Part shown: positions 28,755 to 41,600 of the stretch, piece after piece
Numbering within the stretch: position 1 is the stretch's first letter
How the letters are laid out: the number at the start of each line of letters is the position of its first letter
Source: Zygnema cylindricum
Lineage: Eukaryota > Streptophyta > Zygnematophyceae > Zygnematales > Zygnemataceae
DNA: 64,000 nt
Assembly (NCBI GenBank): GCA_037447655.1
Contig: JBBHKE010001763.1
Coordinates: 43,554 to 107,553 of the forward strand
Direction of reading: 5' to 3'
Made by a program: the position numbers and the translations under genes
The notes under the pieces: model-generated
What the model saw: the letters and a program-made list of their open reading frames with translations, nothing else
What the model was told of the DNA's origin: nothing
Database searches by the model: none

Positions 28755-31700
28755 ATGGATTCCATGGACAGGCGCCTGCCATCCTTAGCAGAGCCACTTC
28801 TCAGTAAGGAGTCCATAAAGGAAGACGAAATATATGACCCGAGTTCCTCACGTATAAATTCTGACAGTCATCTTCATTCAGCAAACGTTTTAACTCGAAG
28901 CGAAGAATGGAGAGCAGGGTTCGTTTTCATTTCAACTTTATTTTTGTTCTGCTGTTAAGGGAAATAGTGGTGAATAATATTAACTAATTTATAACTCATC
29001 GACATTGGAAATTATTAAATGTAGTAGAATTTCTGGTGTTGTTTGTCACAGGATTCGAGTATCTGCTGCAATGGCAGAAAATTTGACACCTTTAAAGGTC
29101 GTCGGAAACGTTTCAGGACAGCTGGAATCTTACAAAAGGCCGGAAAGCGGTTACCTTGGAGAACAAGATGAATCGGAAGCTGGAGTTCTTGGTGTCTTTG
29201 TGGTGTCATTTGATAACCATGTAGGTAAGTGTGATGCAACAACGTTCTACCTGTCTTAAAATACCGTTTAAGTAGAATTTTAACAGAACAGTAAATAGTT
29301 TTGCTGTTGTCTGCTTGTAACAATCTTGTTAAACTGTTCAAATATCTTGCAAGCTCTGATCATGTAGGTCTCATTTTGGTACTGTATGAAGGCTTAATTT
29401 TTTTCTATCACTTACAATTTTTAGGTGAAAAAAAAAATTACGATTTTAGGTTTGTAGGCGTACATTTATATGCAATGAGGTCTGTAGCATCGGGTCCGTT
29501 CATTTTGTATTCGCTTTATGCTGATCAATTCTGTTCTAAATTTGTTGTCAAATGTTCGGTACTTATTGAATGCAACTGGTGCAGTTTCAAATTGTCTCTT
29601 GAAGTGATGATCGACCTGTCTGTCCACATTTGATTGGCAGGCAACACTATTGATTGGTGTCAAACTGTATGGGACACACATCAAACTCCAGGCAGCAGAG
29701 GATTTGAAACATTTTCTCCTAATGGCTTGGAATTCCGAGCTCTCCCGGCCGGAATCCACAACATGGAAGAAGACTGTCTGTGAGTGTCATCATCACAAAA
29801 TTTTCAAATTTTTATTTTATTATCACAAAAATTCCATTTTTTTATTTAATTCTTATTCTTCTTTTCTTTCTTTTGAATGCATTTATTGATAACATGGAGG
29901 AGGTCTGTCTTGGGGAATCATAGCCTGATCCATTTACACGTTTGGATGTATTTAAACGTTTGGGGGATGTCATTATTTTGGAAAAACACGTTCCTGTCTT
30001 CATTGCATCAATTTGTTCTTATGAAAGGGAAACTGGCCTGGTTTCGTTGAGTTTTTTTGAGGTGCTTTCTGAGTAAGACTTTATCAGAAACACTACTATG
30101 TATTCTACATTTACGGGAAACGTACCAGAAGAATTTTAATTTAGTTCTCCCATTAGGCAATGTTCCAGGTCTTTAGTAATCTTCAGATTCGCCTGCAATG
30201 TTGGCTTTCCTATCACCCCTTAGGGGTTTTTTAGCTCTTTTTAACTCTTCTTTGCCTTCACTGCAGCTACTTTCGACATGGATCTCTATTTGGGATTGCT
30301 GCATTTCATAGGTAAGCTTAGTGAATTGCATTTTAGTTTGAAAACTGTCACCTCCAGAGAACAATGGGCTCAGTAATTGTGAAATCGTGGTTTTGTGAAA
30401 TTGTTCACATATATTTTATTCGTCAGAAAATTGATGTTATAGAAGGCAATGGACAAGTGGCATCGGTTGGCTGTGGTGCCAGGTGTGAGTTGATGTGTTT
30501 TGACCATTTTGTTGTTTAGGATTTAAATTACGCGTTTGGAGTTCTGGTATCTGATGTACGGGCCAGTATCTGTTGAATTTTAAGAATTTATTTTTGATTG
30601 AAATTAAGTAATCGACAAGTGTGGGATTCTCTTACCTTCCAAGATTTTCCTGGCATATCTTGCCACAACATCATTTGCCACTTCACGCTATTTGCTGTTA
30701 TGTTTTTGAAGATGGTCACCTTAATCTTGTTACTTTCCTCTTATCATTGCTCAATTCTTGAGATTGGCTGATTCTATGATGTCTTGTTGTCCCCAGAAGT
30801 CTTTAGTTTCTGGAGTACATAGGTGACACACCCCGCCCACACTTTTACTACTATCACACTGGATTTTATTTGAATTGTCATTTGCTCCTAACTAGGGATA
30901 CTGCAACTGTGAATTTAAATAACTTACAGCAGTGAATTATCTTCTTCTTCTCCACATTTTCTTCTTATGTTTTTCTTCTTCATCTTCTTCTTCTTCATCT
31001 GAATCTTCATTGAGAATCTTCAGTTGACATGGCGCATGCAGAATGATGCTTCCAAATTCAGAATCAGCAAGGAAGGAACGGCATGCTCGAATGCGCAGGT
31101 ATAGCAGTTTTGACTCGATATGCGCTGTCTTGATATATGTTGTATGTCATGGCGAATGGCTGTGGGAATCATCCCTTCACATTATTATCAGCAAAATTTT
31201 GGCTAGAATATACTTTGTGATGTCATCTGTTATAACCACCTGTTTGGGTTTTTCTGATCCACAGTTCTGATTCGAATGAGGTTGCAACTGATGTCTATTT
31301 CAAGGAATGGTTGTTTGTCTGATGACACTGGGAACATATTGAACTTGGGGGCAGATTTTTTGAGGTGATAACTGCGATGATGATTTGATAAAGACATCAT
31401 GCATGGGACAAATTCTAAAACTTATATAATATCAATATGTAAGGTTACCAGTGTGGTTTTGAAACTAAATTAGCCAACTCCTTCCACTTTAGTCTAACAA
31501 CTGATGCTTCAAGCATGGATTGTGTACTGATTGCCCTTCTTCATATTGATCAATAGAGGTACATATTTTACTAGGGTAAAGCTATCCATACTGTTTGAAT
31601 ATTTGTCAATATGCCAAAATTCTATGATAGAACAACAATTCAATTTTCTCTACATCTTTCTCATCCCTGTCATATACTTTTTTTTGGCACTCTTTCCGAT

Positions 31701-34700
31701 CAATATGTCAAAAGCTATGGTACAACGGCAAATTAATTTCGCATGCATCTTTCATCGAAAGATCACTGAACATTGATCTTTCATCTTTCACCTTCTTGCG
31801 TTCACCTTTTTTCATAGTTTTTTCTTGCTGTCTTTTTTTTGTTGGCACTCTTGCTAGATTATAGTTTGAAGGACGTTGTTTTTTGGTGTTTGGTGATTCG
31901 CAGTGTTGGGGCACTTGCCAGCAGCCTTGTGCCCCTTGCCAGGTGCTTGCCGATACTGTGTGCAGAAGCAGCCAGACAATGTTCCCCTAGCGTTCAACCC
32001 AATGCTCTCGTGCTTTCCCGTCTATTAGACTTGAACACTCAGCCTCCTCCGTTCTCACCAGGGCCACCAATGCCTGGCTCTCCATGGGCATTACCAGTTC
32101 CACCTCCTGACATTTTTGGAGAGTTTGTGAATGAATTTGGTAAGGCAGCATGCTAGTCTGCTTTTTGAGATGATTAGCATTAGCTTGTTGTAAAAGCAAA
32201 ATTAGTTTTTTGAGGAAGCTCAGTGATGCTTTTGCTAGGCTGGAAATTGATGATTGGTCTCTTATTATGGCAGGAGTCGTTGTAATCACTCTTTGGAAGG
32301 CTTTGCTTCTCCGGCGCCGCTTGCTTTTCTTGTGAGACCTTACACACAACCTCACGCATGTTTCCTTAGACACTTGCAAGTATCCTCGGGGGAATATTAA
32401 AAATCAATTGTGCTCAGAAATTGAGAATATTTAAGTCTATTGTAAGGAACTCGCATTAGATAACATTTCATACTTTGTAAGTATCAATGAAAATGGATCA
32501 GTATCAAACTCAATCTATGTTCTTTTATCTGACCTATTCAAAATTGTGTAGAATAGTTCAGGTGGTTTCACACCAGGTGCAAATCACTTTTTAGTTAGCA
32601 AGGGACTTGACACTATTTATTACATTGGTCTTCTGTTTCTGACTTTTCAATTTCTCTTTTCGTTTGTAGAATGCAAAAAATGTATTGAATTGGGATATTA
32701 GTAATGTAAGCAGGTTTTTGTAGGTACCTTGGGGAGTTCAGGCTCAAAAAATATTTTGGTTTAGGAGAAATTGCACGGCTACTGACTGTCATTAGCGTAA
32801 TTACCTTAATTTGATTCTGTGTTTCTTGACCTTGGAAGATAGCTAGCTATTTAATCGGCATGGAAATGTGAGAAATGTGCTCAGAAATCTCTTACGTTCG
32901 CGTGTTTGCCTCCCCGTAATTCAACATATTACTTCCATCGCTGAATCCTACACCTTTTGGGATTCATTGTACGGTCAAAAAAAGTGATTTCAAATAAATC
33001 ACTGTTGTCACTTTGCTGACCTATTCTTTCGCTTTTAAACTTATTTTCTGTTCTTTTTTGAGTTCTGGCTGTGTGACACAATGTCAGAATCTATCCCACT
33101 GCAACTTGTTAGAGTATTGAACAGCACGTGGTATGTAAAGGAGAGGTCTATACAGCAGCTCTGCTGAGGGTAGTATAGTACTAGAAGTTTATGAGCGCTT
33201 TTTCGTTTTGATGTTTGTAATTACTTCACCAAGTATGAACTACCTTTAAACTGCATCTCAATTGCAGTATACTTTGAATCGTTATTAGCGTTAAGCAATT
33301 ATTAGTGTAAAAAATTAATTAGCGTTATTAACTCTAATTTGGATTTTTCACAATTTTGAAAAAAATATTTTACTCTAATTTATCCATAATTCTAAATAGG
33401 TACGATCTCATTCCGCCTTTTATTCTGAGCGCAGTTTTATGTGCAATCGCGATCATTTTAATCCATGTTTCGTACTTCTTTACTTAACAAAGTACCACTT
33501 TGTACGGACTGACACGTCCGTACACCACACTATTCAAGATGATCATAAATTATAATTATTAACGCTAATTTACCAGAACCTTAATTAACGTAAAAGAAAA
33601 ATTAGTGTTATTAATTCTATTTCAGGTTTTGGGGTAAAAATTTGGGGGCGCCGATATAGCGTTAATAACGCTAATAACGATTCAAGGTGTAGCTGTCACC
33701 TCTGGGTGTTTTATGTTCAATTAACAATTGACCAACACATTTGTGAATTTTCTTCTCTTTCAAGGGTACTCTTGATTACATTGTTGTTTTCAAATGTTCT
33801 TGCTATAACTGAATTGTTCATTAAGTGTCTTTGTTTGTCTGCTTCTTACTCATCTCTCGTTTTTGGTGGATGGTCGACAGCTCTCCACCACCCGTAAGCT
33901 TTTCATGTGATCTTGGTGAGCCTCTCCACTTAATTGGCATTTCAAGATTCAATCGTTTTTTTGTTTTTTTTTTTGTTTTTTCTTTTTTCCTTGTCAATTC
34001 TGCAGTTCTTGTACTGGAGATTTAATGCAGGCAAATATAGGGATTTTACTAGAGTTTAAAGTGGGAGAGTTTGGTCACTGTTGTTGGAGCCTCGAATTGA
34101 TAAGGATATAGTTAAGCCTGATTTAACGGTGGTATAAAATTGTTGTTCTCATGCAGTGCTGTCTGCTTGTGCTTTACTACATGGAACCGTCTCATCGTAT
34201 TTAAGGAGGGTCAGTAATGGAAGCCATTCTAGCCGCAGCCCTAGAAATGAACGGTCAAAATCTGGACCTGCTGCCTCTCTGTTACCTCTCTTTTCTATTG
34301 GCCTTCATGACGCAGAGATTCTTGCTGATTCGCCGTTCTATGTTGCATGTGAGTTGGTTTTTCCCTCTTTGCCATTGTTTCCAAATTCTGTGATCTGGCA
34401 GGTTAATTAAATAGCCGAACATAAGTTACTATTGACAGGGAATCTAGCCTGTTTTCCAAATCTTTTTTTCTATGTACGTGTCAGCTGACTCGTGACATCC
34501 TAGTTTCAATTCTCGCTTCATCTCCATGTCTTCTTCTTCTCTGCGTTAGTTTTTTTTTAACTCTGCTTTCAAGAATGGCTCCTTCATTTCTATATCTAAC
34601 TCATTTTCCTGTTTGTTATAATGGATTCATGGATCAGGTTTGTTTGTGAGTATTTTCAAGAAAATGGAGTTAAGAAAGCTGTTATTCCATAAGTACACAC

Positions 34701-37060
34701 ATTTTTTTGTTGCACTTAGAAAAGAATGACATCGAGGTCTTTTCTAGTCCTGACAGTTTCATACCGGATTGGGAAAATGCAGGCACATCAGAAGCTATCT
34801 TGAAGCACAAAAAGAAACTATGGGATGTTTTAGTCGAAGCCAAAGGTAGTTCCTCCTTTCCAAGCCCATGGTTGTGCAGTTTTGTTTGTATTACAACTGT
34901 TGTTTGTCTTATCCTGTCAATGGGCTGGTGCTGGTTGTTTTAAAACATCCGAATGTTTTAGAAGATTTAGTTGTCAAGAATTTTCGTTTATGATTCCTCT
35001 TTGTATTTCCTTTTATGAGTCCTTGCATGTCTAAGGCATCGTCCCCATGTTGTCTCTTCTCCAGATGGACGATGGGACTTCACCATTCCTTGCCTAGAAA
35101 TGCGAGAGGAGCTTCGTGTAACACCCAGTGATAGAGCTCGCTTTCGTTATTTATGCGGAGTGAAACAAAAACCTAGGAGTCCTACATGGTGTGCTCCCAA
35201 TTTGGAGCAATTCCCGTGCTCCTGTTGTCCTCCTAGCCAGGTTTGTTCATACCTTCAGCTTTACCCTTGGAGACGCACAATTCTATGTCACTCTATGGTT
35301 ATGGATCAACAAAATGAAGCTGAGGAATATTTCCCCTATATTTGATGTTTTTCGATAAATGAAGATGATGAAAACTTCCCCTGTTTATGATTTGTTTTCA
35401 GTTAGACAAGATGATGGAAAATTTCTCTACCTAAGGTTTTTTTAGTGAATGAAGATGTTGAAAACTGTCTCTGTATATGATGCTTGATCCTCCTCGTCAA
35501 CTAAGCAGTTAGGAGGCTGATTAATAGGGGAGCGTTTAACTTTTACAGTTAGGTTTTACGTTTATAAGGAGATTTACATGCACATGGGTTTAATTGTGTA
35601 ACAGCTTGGGCAAGGTTGATTATACAGTCAAAAGGATACTTGAAAAGGATTGGGGTTGTACTGGAGTCTGGAGGGTCTTTGATGCACTTGTAATTTTATA
35701 AATGCTAGTTTTCAACTTTCTCTTCATCGAATCATACATAATTTTATTTTATTTTGTTGATTCACTTCAATTCTTGTATGTATATTGATCAAAATCGAAG
35801 ACGATATATCGCGATTTCGGTGTATCGCAATATCGACATGCTCAAAAGTTGATATTTATCGGTTTTGGCGATAATCACCGATAGTCTTTTTTAACTTTCG
35901 TTATTTTACATTCTACACGCGTATAGCGAGATGTAGAACAAAGAAAAAAACCAAAGTACCGCTAAAAACGGAATATGGAATTTTAGGGTTAGGTCGGAGA
36001 ATTAAGTACGAATTTCAGAATTTCAGAATTTCAAAAATTTCCATGTTTTTTGTGCATTATCAATGGCCAAGATTAGTCCAAAGGGAGACATCCTCTGAAG
36101 GGTTTAGGGTTAAAAATTTCTACGTTCCATGAAAATCCTGAATTTACAGAATCAGACAAAAACACCTCCCCTTCCCGCCCTCCTCTCCTCTCCTCTCCTC
36201 TCCTCTCCTCTCCTCTCTTCTCCTCTCTTCTCCTCTCTTCCCCTACCACTTCTTGGCCAAATTAATTTATGACCAGTAATTGGGCAGCTCATAAATGGCA
36301 TTTGTCACGCTAGCTGCCATTTTAGAAGCTCAACTGGGCTGCTTTCCAGTCTGCAAAAGCTGAAACAGAAAATATTTATCAATATTGCCGATATTGCGAT
36401 ATCGGCCTCGATATATTGCTATTATCCCCAGTTTGATATATTGTGTTGATGCATCGACTATCGAGACTCCCAAAAAAAGTACATATTGATTTTCTGCAAA
36501 ATCCATTCGATATGCATCACTACTTGTACGGGCATTATATTTCTCACTTCATTGAGCTTGAGAGTTTGCTTGATTTAATACTTGGAAAAAGAAATATAGA
36601 ATGTCTTAGGATGGAAACATTGTTATCTCAGCTGTTATGCCGAAGTTTTGTTAATCACATTTCTGTTTATTAATCTGGACGTTTAGTTTTGCTTGTTTTT
36701 TGGAGGTTTACTTTTTGCTAATCTGGTGATTTAGGTTGGAGGTTTACTTTTCGCTCGATATCCTGGAGGTTCACGTTTTGCTTGTTTTGCTTGTTATGTA
36801 TATAAGTGACAAAGTGTCGCAGTTTGGTGGCCTTGCTGATTTACGTTTTATTCTTTCCATGGCAGCAAGTGTACATTTCTGCGCTCGACATCGAGCAATT
36901 GGATCGTGTGGCCGCCATGAATGAGAGTTTCTCACAAGCATTAGTTTCTGCAAATGGAATCACCACTATATCAGACGGTATGGCTGATCTCCTTCACAGC
37001 ACGCAAATGGGTCGTGGAGACATTAAGTTCCTTCAAGCTCTTCTCCAACTCCATAGTTAG
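28755..37060 (+). CDS. DENND11: DENN-domain protein, DENND11/LCHN-like
   Basis: Exons: 28755-28918, 29052-29224, 29641-29779, 30267-30311, 31042-31098, 31904-32139, 32274-32331, 33881-33915, 34157-about 34348, about 34720-34845, 35065-35240, 36866-37060. The start ATG sits in a good context (GCCATGG). Family hallmarks occur in order: GVFVVSFDNHVGNTIDWC, GLEFRALPAGIHNM, YFRHGSLFGIAAFHR, ERHARMRSVGAL, FGVVVITLWKALLLRRR, LLFFSPPPV, SPFYVAC, and a C-terminal GRGDIKFLQALL before the stop at 37058-37060. DENN proteins act as Rab exchange factors or regulators on membranes; the partner Rab cannot be told. Phases agree except at exon 10/11, where the best-looking donor (CAT|GTGAGT) and acceptor (TTAG|AAAAG) would create TAA. 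A donor at 34357 with an acceptor after 34724 keeps the frame. A 35-nt exon encodes the SPPPV loop. Confidence 0.85.
33272..33689. mobile_element. TIR element (Tc1/mariner-like MITE) in a DENN intron
   Basis: The left end CTTTGAATCGTTATTAGCGT and the right end CGCTAATAACGATTCAAGGTG are inverted repeats flanked by TA on both sides. The sequence shares the ATCGTTATTAGCG core with the foldback at 10233-10449. It is non-coding. Confidence 0.7.
35790..36425. mobile_element. Possible TIR element in the last DENN intron
   Basis: The left text GATATATCGCGATTTCGG...ATCGCAATATCG resembles the reverse complement of the right text (CGATATTGCGATATCGGCC...GATATATTGC). The interior carries a (CTCTC)n tract. 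Target duplications are not clear. Confidence 0.4.
36178..36243. repeat. (CTCTC)n pentanucleotide microsatellite
   Basis: Repeated TCCTC/TCTTC units run for about 65 bases within the last DENN intron. Confidence 0.9.
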
Positions 37061-38694
37061 TTGCACCCACTCCGTTACAGTTACAGTTTCAGGGCGGGTT
37101 TTGAGATGGTCTTCGGCTCTGAATTTTTTTATTGTGCGAACATCGGGCAAGTATTATATTGTACAAATTTCAATACGGTTGCGTGGCTGCCTCATTCTTT
37201 ATTCTATGTCCCTGCCTCACGGCCTTGTCACAAAGCAAAATTACCTTTTCTGTTGTTTTTTATTCTTATTATTTATGTGCGCAGAGAGCCACCATTCTTT
37301 CTTTCATGTTGTTTTAATAATTTTGGGTTCAACTACATCTTAGCTTTTTCTAGGATTTAAGGATTTTAATTTCCATGAATTCCAGTATCGAGGAAAATTT
37401 TATTTGTCAGATTCTCCATGCCTTGCGGAGTTGTAGAACCTTAAATGTCTAATTCGCTGCGGTAGAAATTTTGGCAGGCTTTTTAGGGAGGAAGACAGAT
37501 GCATTTCAATATATTTAGTGAACTTTGTTGGAAGCTTACACCATTCCTCCGCTGTGAAAGGTAACAGGTGTCTTTTTTTATGTTTTATGATATTGAGGAA
37601 AGAAATGTGGAATTATTGTGATTTTCTGTAAATATCATATCTACTGAATATATTGTTCATCTAGATTTTGAATTGCTTCCAATAATTTGCTCTGAAGCTT
37701 ATTCCCTCGCTAGAATTTGCGTCATTTTGCTGTTAATTGCTTTGTGAAGCTGGCGTTTGATGATGCTCTTTATTCAGAAATAAGTAAGCCATTTGGCATA
37801 TTATGAGCCTCACATCTCAAAACTAACAGTATCAGTGTAATGTTTCCACTATTACGAAGTCCTAATAACAGTATGGTCTGATACACTTGGATTTGTTGGA
37901 GAATTATATCTTACCAATACTCTCTAAATAATTATTGCAGTCCCATTGTTCACAATTATTTTGGTCCATTCATCGTAATTGCACAAGGATACTAAATGGG
38001 ATTTATTTTCTTGCACTCTCAACAGAATTACACAACTTGAACAGAGGAAAACTAATTTGTGGAATGTATTGCTATATGACAAGCAACCCTCTCAACTGCA
38101 ATACACACAAAATGACATAGACAAAACAATTGCTTTCGAAGGACTTAAAACAGATCTTGAAGTGTAACCCAGGATGAAAAATGGGATCGTACTTATTCGG
38201 TGATTGGTCCCTATGTATGCAAGAGCAAAGACATGGAAAGAACAAAGACAAGAAATCTAGTAAATGAAAGAGAGTATCGATGACCAAGCATTTGAACCAC
38301 AGGATTTACTCACACATACAATAGCTGATACAGCCCACTGAAACAGTAAAACTCAGATAGACAATCTATTTGACCTCTGCAGTAAGTCGAGCGACAAATC
38401 TAACGCAAATTAGACTTAGGCTTAGCAAATCTAAACATAAACATTCTTACAATAGGCAATATAGATTTCTTATCCATTACAAGACGTCCGCACAAAATGC
38501 AACTGACAAAAATACCAGAATACATTCTTCTTAAGCAATACGAGTATATATTCAAGACAAACAAATACAGTATCTACTACAGTTTACAAGCCCATGTATC
38601 TATGCGTAACATGGCTGGCCTTTGATATATCAAGTGCATATCAGTTTGTGTAGTCAAAAGCTCTCCGAGTGTCTCATCCAATGAGAATAGAGAA
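37061..38694. other. Convergent intergenic region between DENN and SMARCAL1-like genes
   Basis: The region contains the 3' flanks of both genes, AT-rich, with only short chance frames. No RNA gene or repeat array was noticed. Confidence 0.7.
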
Positions 38695-41600
38695 TCACAA
38701 AACTCGTGACCGCTTCGTAGCCACATTCTGAAAATCATCATCAGAGTCATTAAACTCTTCTTCTTCCTCAACGTCAGATCCACTGTCAGAATTCTGTTCC
38801 TCGGAGTCAAATTCATCCTCATTACTGTCTTCAGATGCACTGTCAGAAATTGCTTCCCGGTGGTCAGATGCACTCTCATTACTGTCCTCTACTGCATCTG
38901 AGAATCCCTCTTCAACAAATTGTTGTGAAACAGATTGCTCTGCAGGAGACATGACAGCTGTATCACTCACGAGTTTTTCCTCCTCTGAGACAGACTTAGC
39001 GTTTTGACGGTTTTTGTGAGCATTTATGCACTGAAAGAGAGTCGTCTGCTGTAATAAGTGCTTCGGAGGAGACTTCGGCTCCAGCTCCATGGAACAATCT
39101 CGACCGTCCATAACCTGAAAAAAAAAGGTACAAACATCATCCATCATTGCAACCATATAACATAGTGAGTACGAGACCATTTTCCATCATTGCAAGCATA
39201 CAACATAACCATATTCAATGAGTACAAGTTGCATCACTAGTCAGTTACCAGTTAGAGGTATTATCACAGACATGTGAACTAAAAAAGGAATAAACAAGAA
39301 AGGAAAAAAAACAAACAACTAATTTTAGCTCATTGTTTTGGACTTCCGAAAAGGTCAAAAACATCATTTGCTGTGCGTTAAATTTGACCGGCACTGAAAC
39401 TAGTAAGTTGGACCTTCAACATTCGCATACATATTCCAGTCATATCCTTGTCTTTATTTCGACCAACAAGGATTTTATGCCCAAAATAATCACTTTATGT
39501 ATGTTCCCACAAAAATGTGCCTTCTGCAAGGAGCATACCCTGTCAATTCTTAACGATGATGGCTTTACATCCAGAAGTTATTCAACTCCAATTACTGGAT
39601 TGCCGTGAATTACTTCAATGACTCAATTACTGAATGCTGTAGAATCAGTCATGACTGTCCTTTCAAACAAATTTTATAATAAACAGAACCAAACAAGCAA
39701 GTTTTCTGAAAATGTCGCCCATATTGCAATATGGGAAAGGCCTTCAGACCAATTTTGGATATCTCACCTGACCAATGTTTTCAAGCTTGCGACCAACCGT
39801 TTCCCTAAGAGAAAAAACCAGCCACAATAACAATTCTCAAAATCTCAGATTCTCAGATACGGTCCAACAAATTGACAGGATATTAGAATACACTTCCATT
39901 AGCTCAATGCATGAACCAGTCGATGTACCTTCTTAAGAATTGAACAATTCAACAAGTAATATACTGGTTGAACAGTAAATTAAAAGCGACCACTTATATA
40001 TTTTACGGAAGGTAAACCATAAATCCATAATCGTACCACGCCTGCATTTAAACTGCGCAAACATTCTATACGTAGGTCACCTACGAAATAGTAAATTTCT
40101 GCTGCCCGGAAGATGCCACATATCTTGTGATATTCTAAGAACCGCATTCTAGAACTGACACAAGGAGTACACTTCAGTTATTAAAAGTCTGGATAAAACA
40201 AATGACTGCAAAAAATCAGCCGAGCAAAATTTCAACTATAGGAATTTTCCGCACGGTATATTTCTTGCGAAATGTTCGCACTTTCCAAACATGGCCTGAC
40301 ACAAAAAAGTTGTTGATATAGGTTGACGTGACCTATTTTAGCCATTTCGACAGTTCGATTCACAATTTTCCATAATTTGAGATTTGGGCCGTCATATTTA
40401 TTGAACACCTCATCAAATTGTTATTTAAAATTTTTTATTATGAGCATCACGAGTATATCATCGTCATCAATTTTAAGTGATCAACCACGGGCTACTCTTT
40501 AATCTATTCACTATACTGACATGCACAAACAATATCGCCACTTATTATCATGAAGTTGACCGATATTGATAGGGTCGCCACAATTATCTGTACTTCTCAG
40601 TATTATTGTTGGCATCTTTGTCGTTAATATATAGGGGGTCCATTAATGTTAGTAACACTGGATACAGTAATACTGGATGTAACAGTATCTGTTAATGGCT
40701 AGATACAGTATTACTGGAATCCTCCGATAAGTGTGGGAATCCTATGGTATAGACTGCTTCTTTATCACTCCTTTTGGATTCAACAACGGGATGCCAAAAG
40801 CACTTGCAACTTTGTGCCCCTCAGGATTTCAAAAACATTACAAGCATCTCGTTTTCCTTTCAGCAATAGAATGATAATCAAACTCCCACAGGAATACGAA
40901 ATGACCTCACCAGATCATGTCGTCCATTGTTAATGGTGCATGCAAGTAAATCACATTTACACAGTTATCCTGCAATTCCGCTAGAAACATAGTCAGGGTC
41001 AAATGACAGCAGGATAATATCTAAGGCAATATTTTCTCCTATCTCAAACCACACGCTAAACTAATTTTTTTGAAAGTATTGACTCTTCCATTTCCCAAGT
41101 GAAATGCATAGACTATGTCCACATTTAAAAGATCTATTCTAGAAAAAGAAAGAAACTTCACAATCTTTGCAGAACTGCCGCTTCTGTTGTACTACAAAAT
41201 TTAAATGTTGCACAGTCATGTCTTGCAGTGTCATCGATAATGTTTGAGATGATACAATTAAGAAGAAACTGATTTATAGCCCTTCACCAGAAAATTTCAA
41301 GAGACAGACTTTGTTGTGCAACCATCCAAAATGTCCCAGATGATACTTCTTGTTCTGCTTCCCCTAATGTTTCGATCTTGCAACGTTTTTGCTTTCTCGT
41401 TCTTGACAAAGCTTTCACCTAGCTTGTGTTCATTTTCGCACTATGGGTATTTTAGCAATTATTTCACATTAAAAGGGCTACAAAGAGGGTGTAAAATATA
41501 GCATTTAATGTTTTCTGGAATTCATTACAGCTGGAGATCATGCTTTTTATGTAAGAAGACAGCAAAATTTCCACCAAACTTTATTTACGCTCATCTGTCC

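Noticed and set aside
30427-30482. Possible extra DENN exon coding EGNGQVASVG
   Set aside because: It would need one extra base to stay in frame after exon 4, while exon 4 (30267-30311) joins exon 31042-31098 directly in phase and matches the family.
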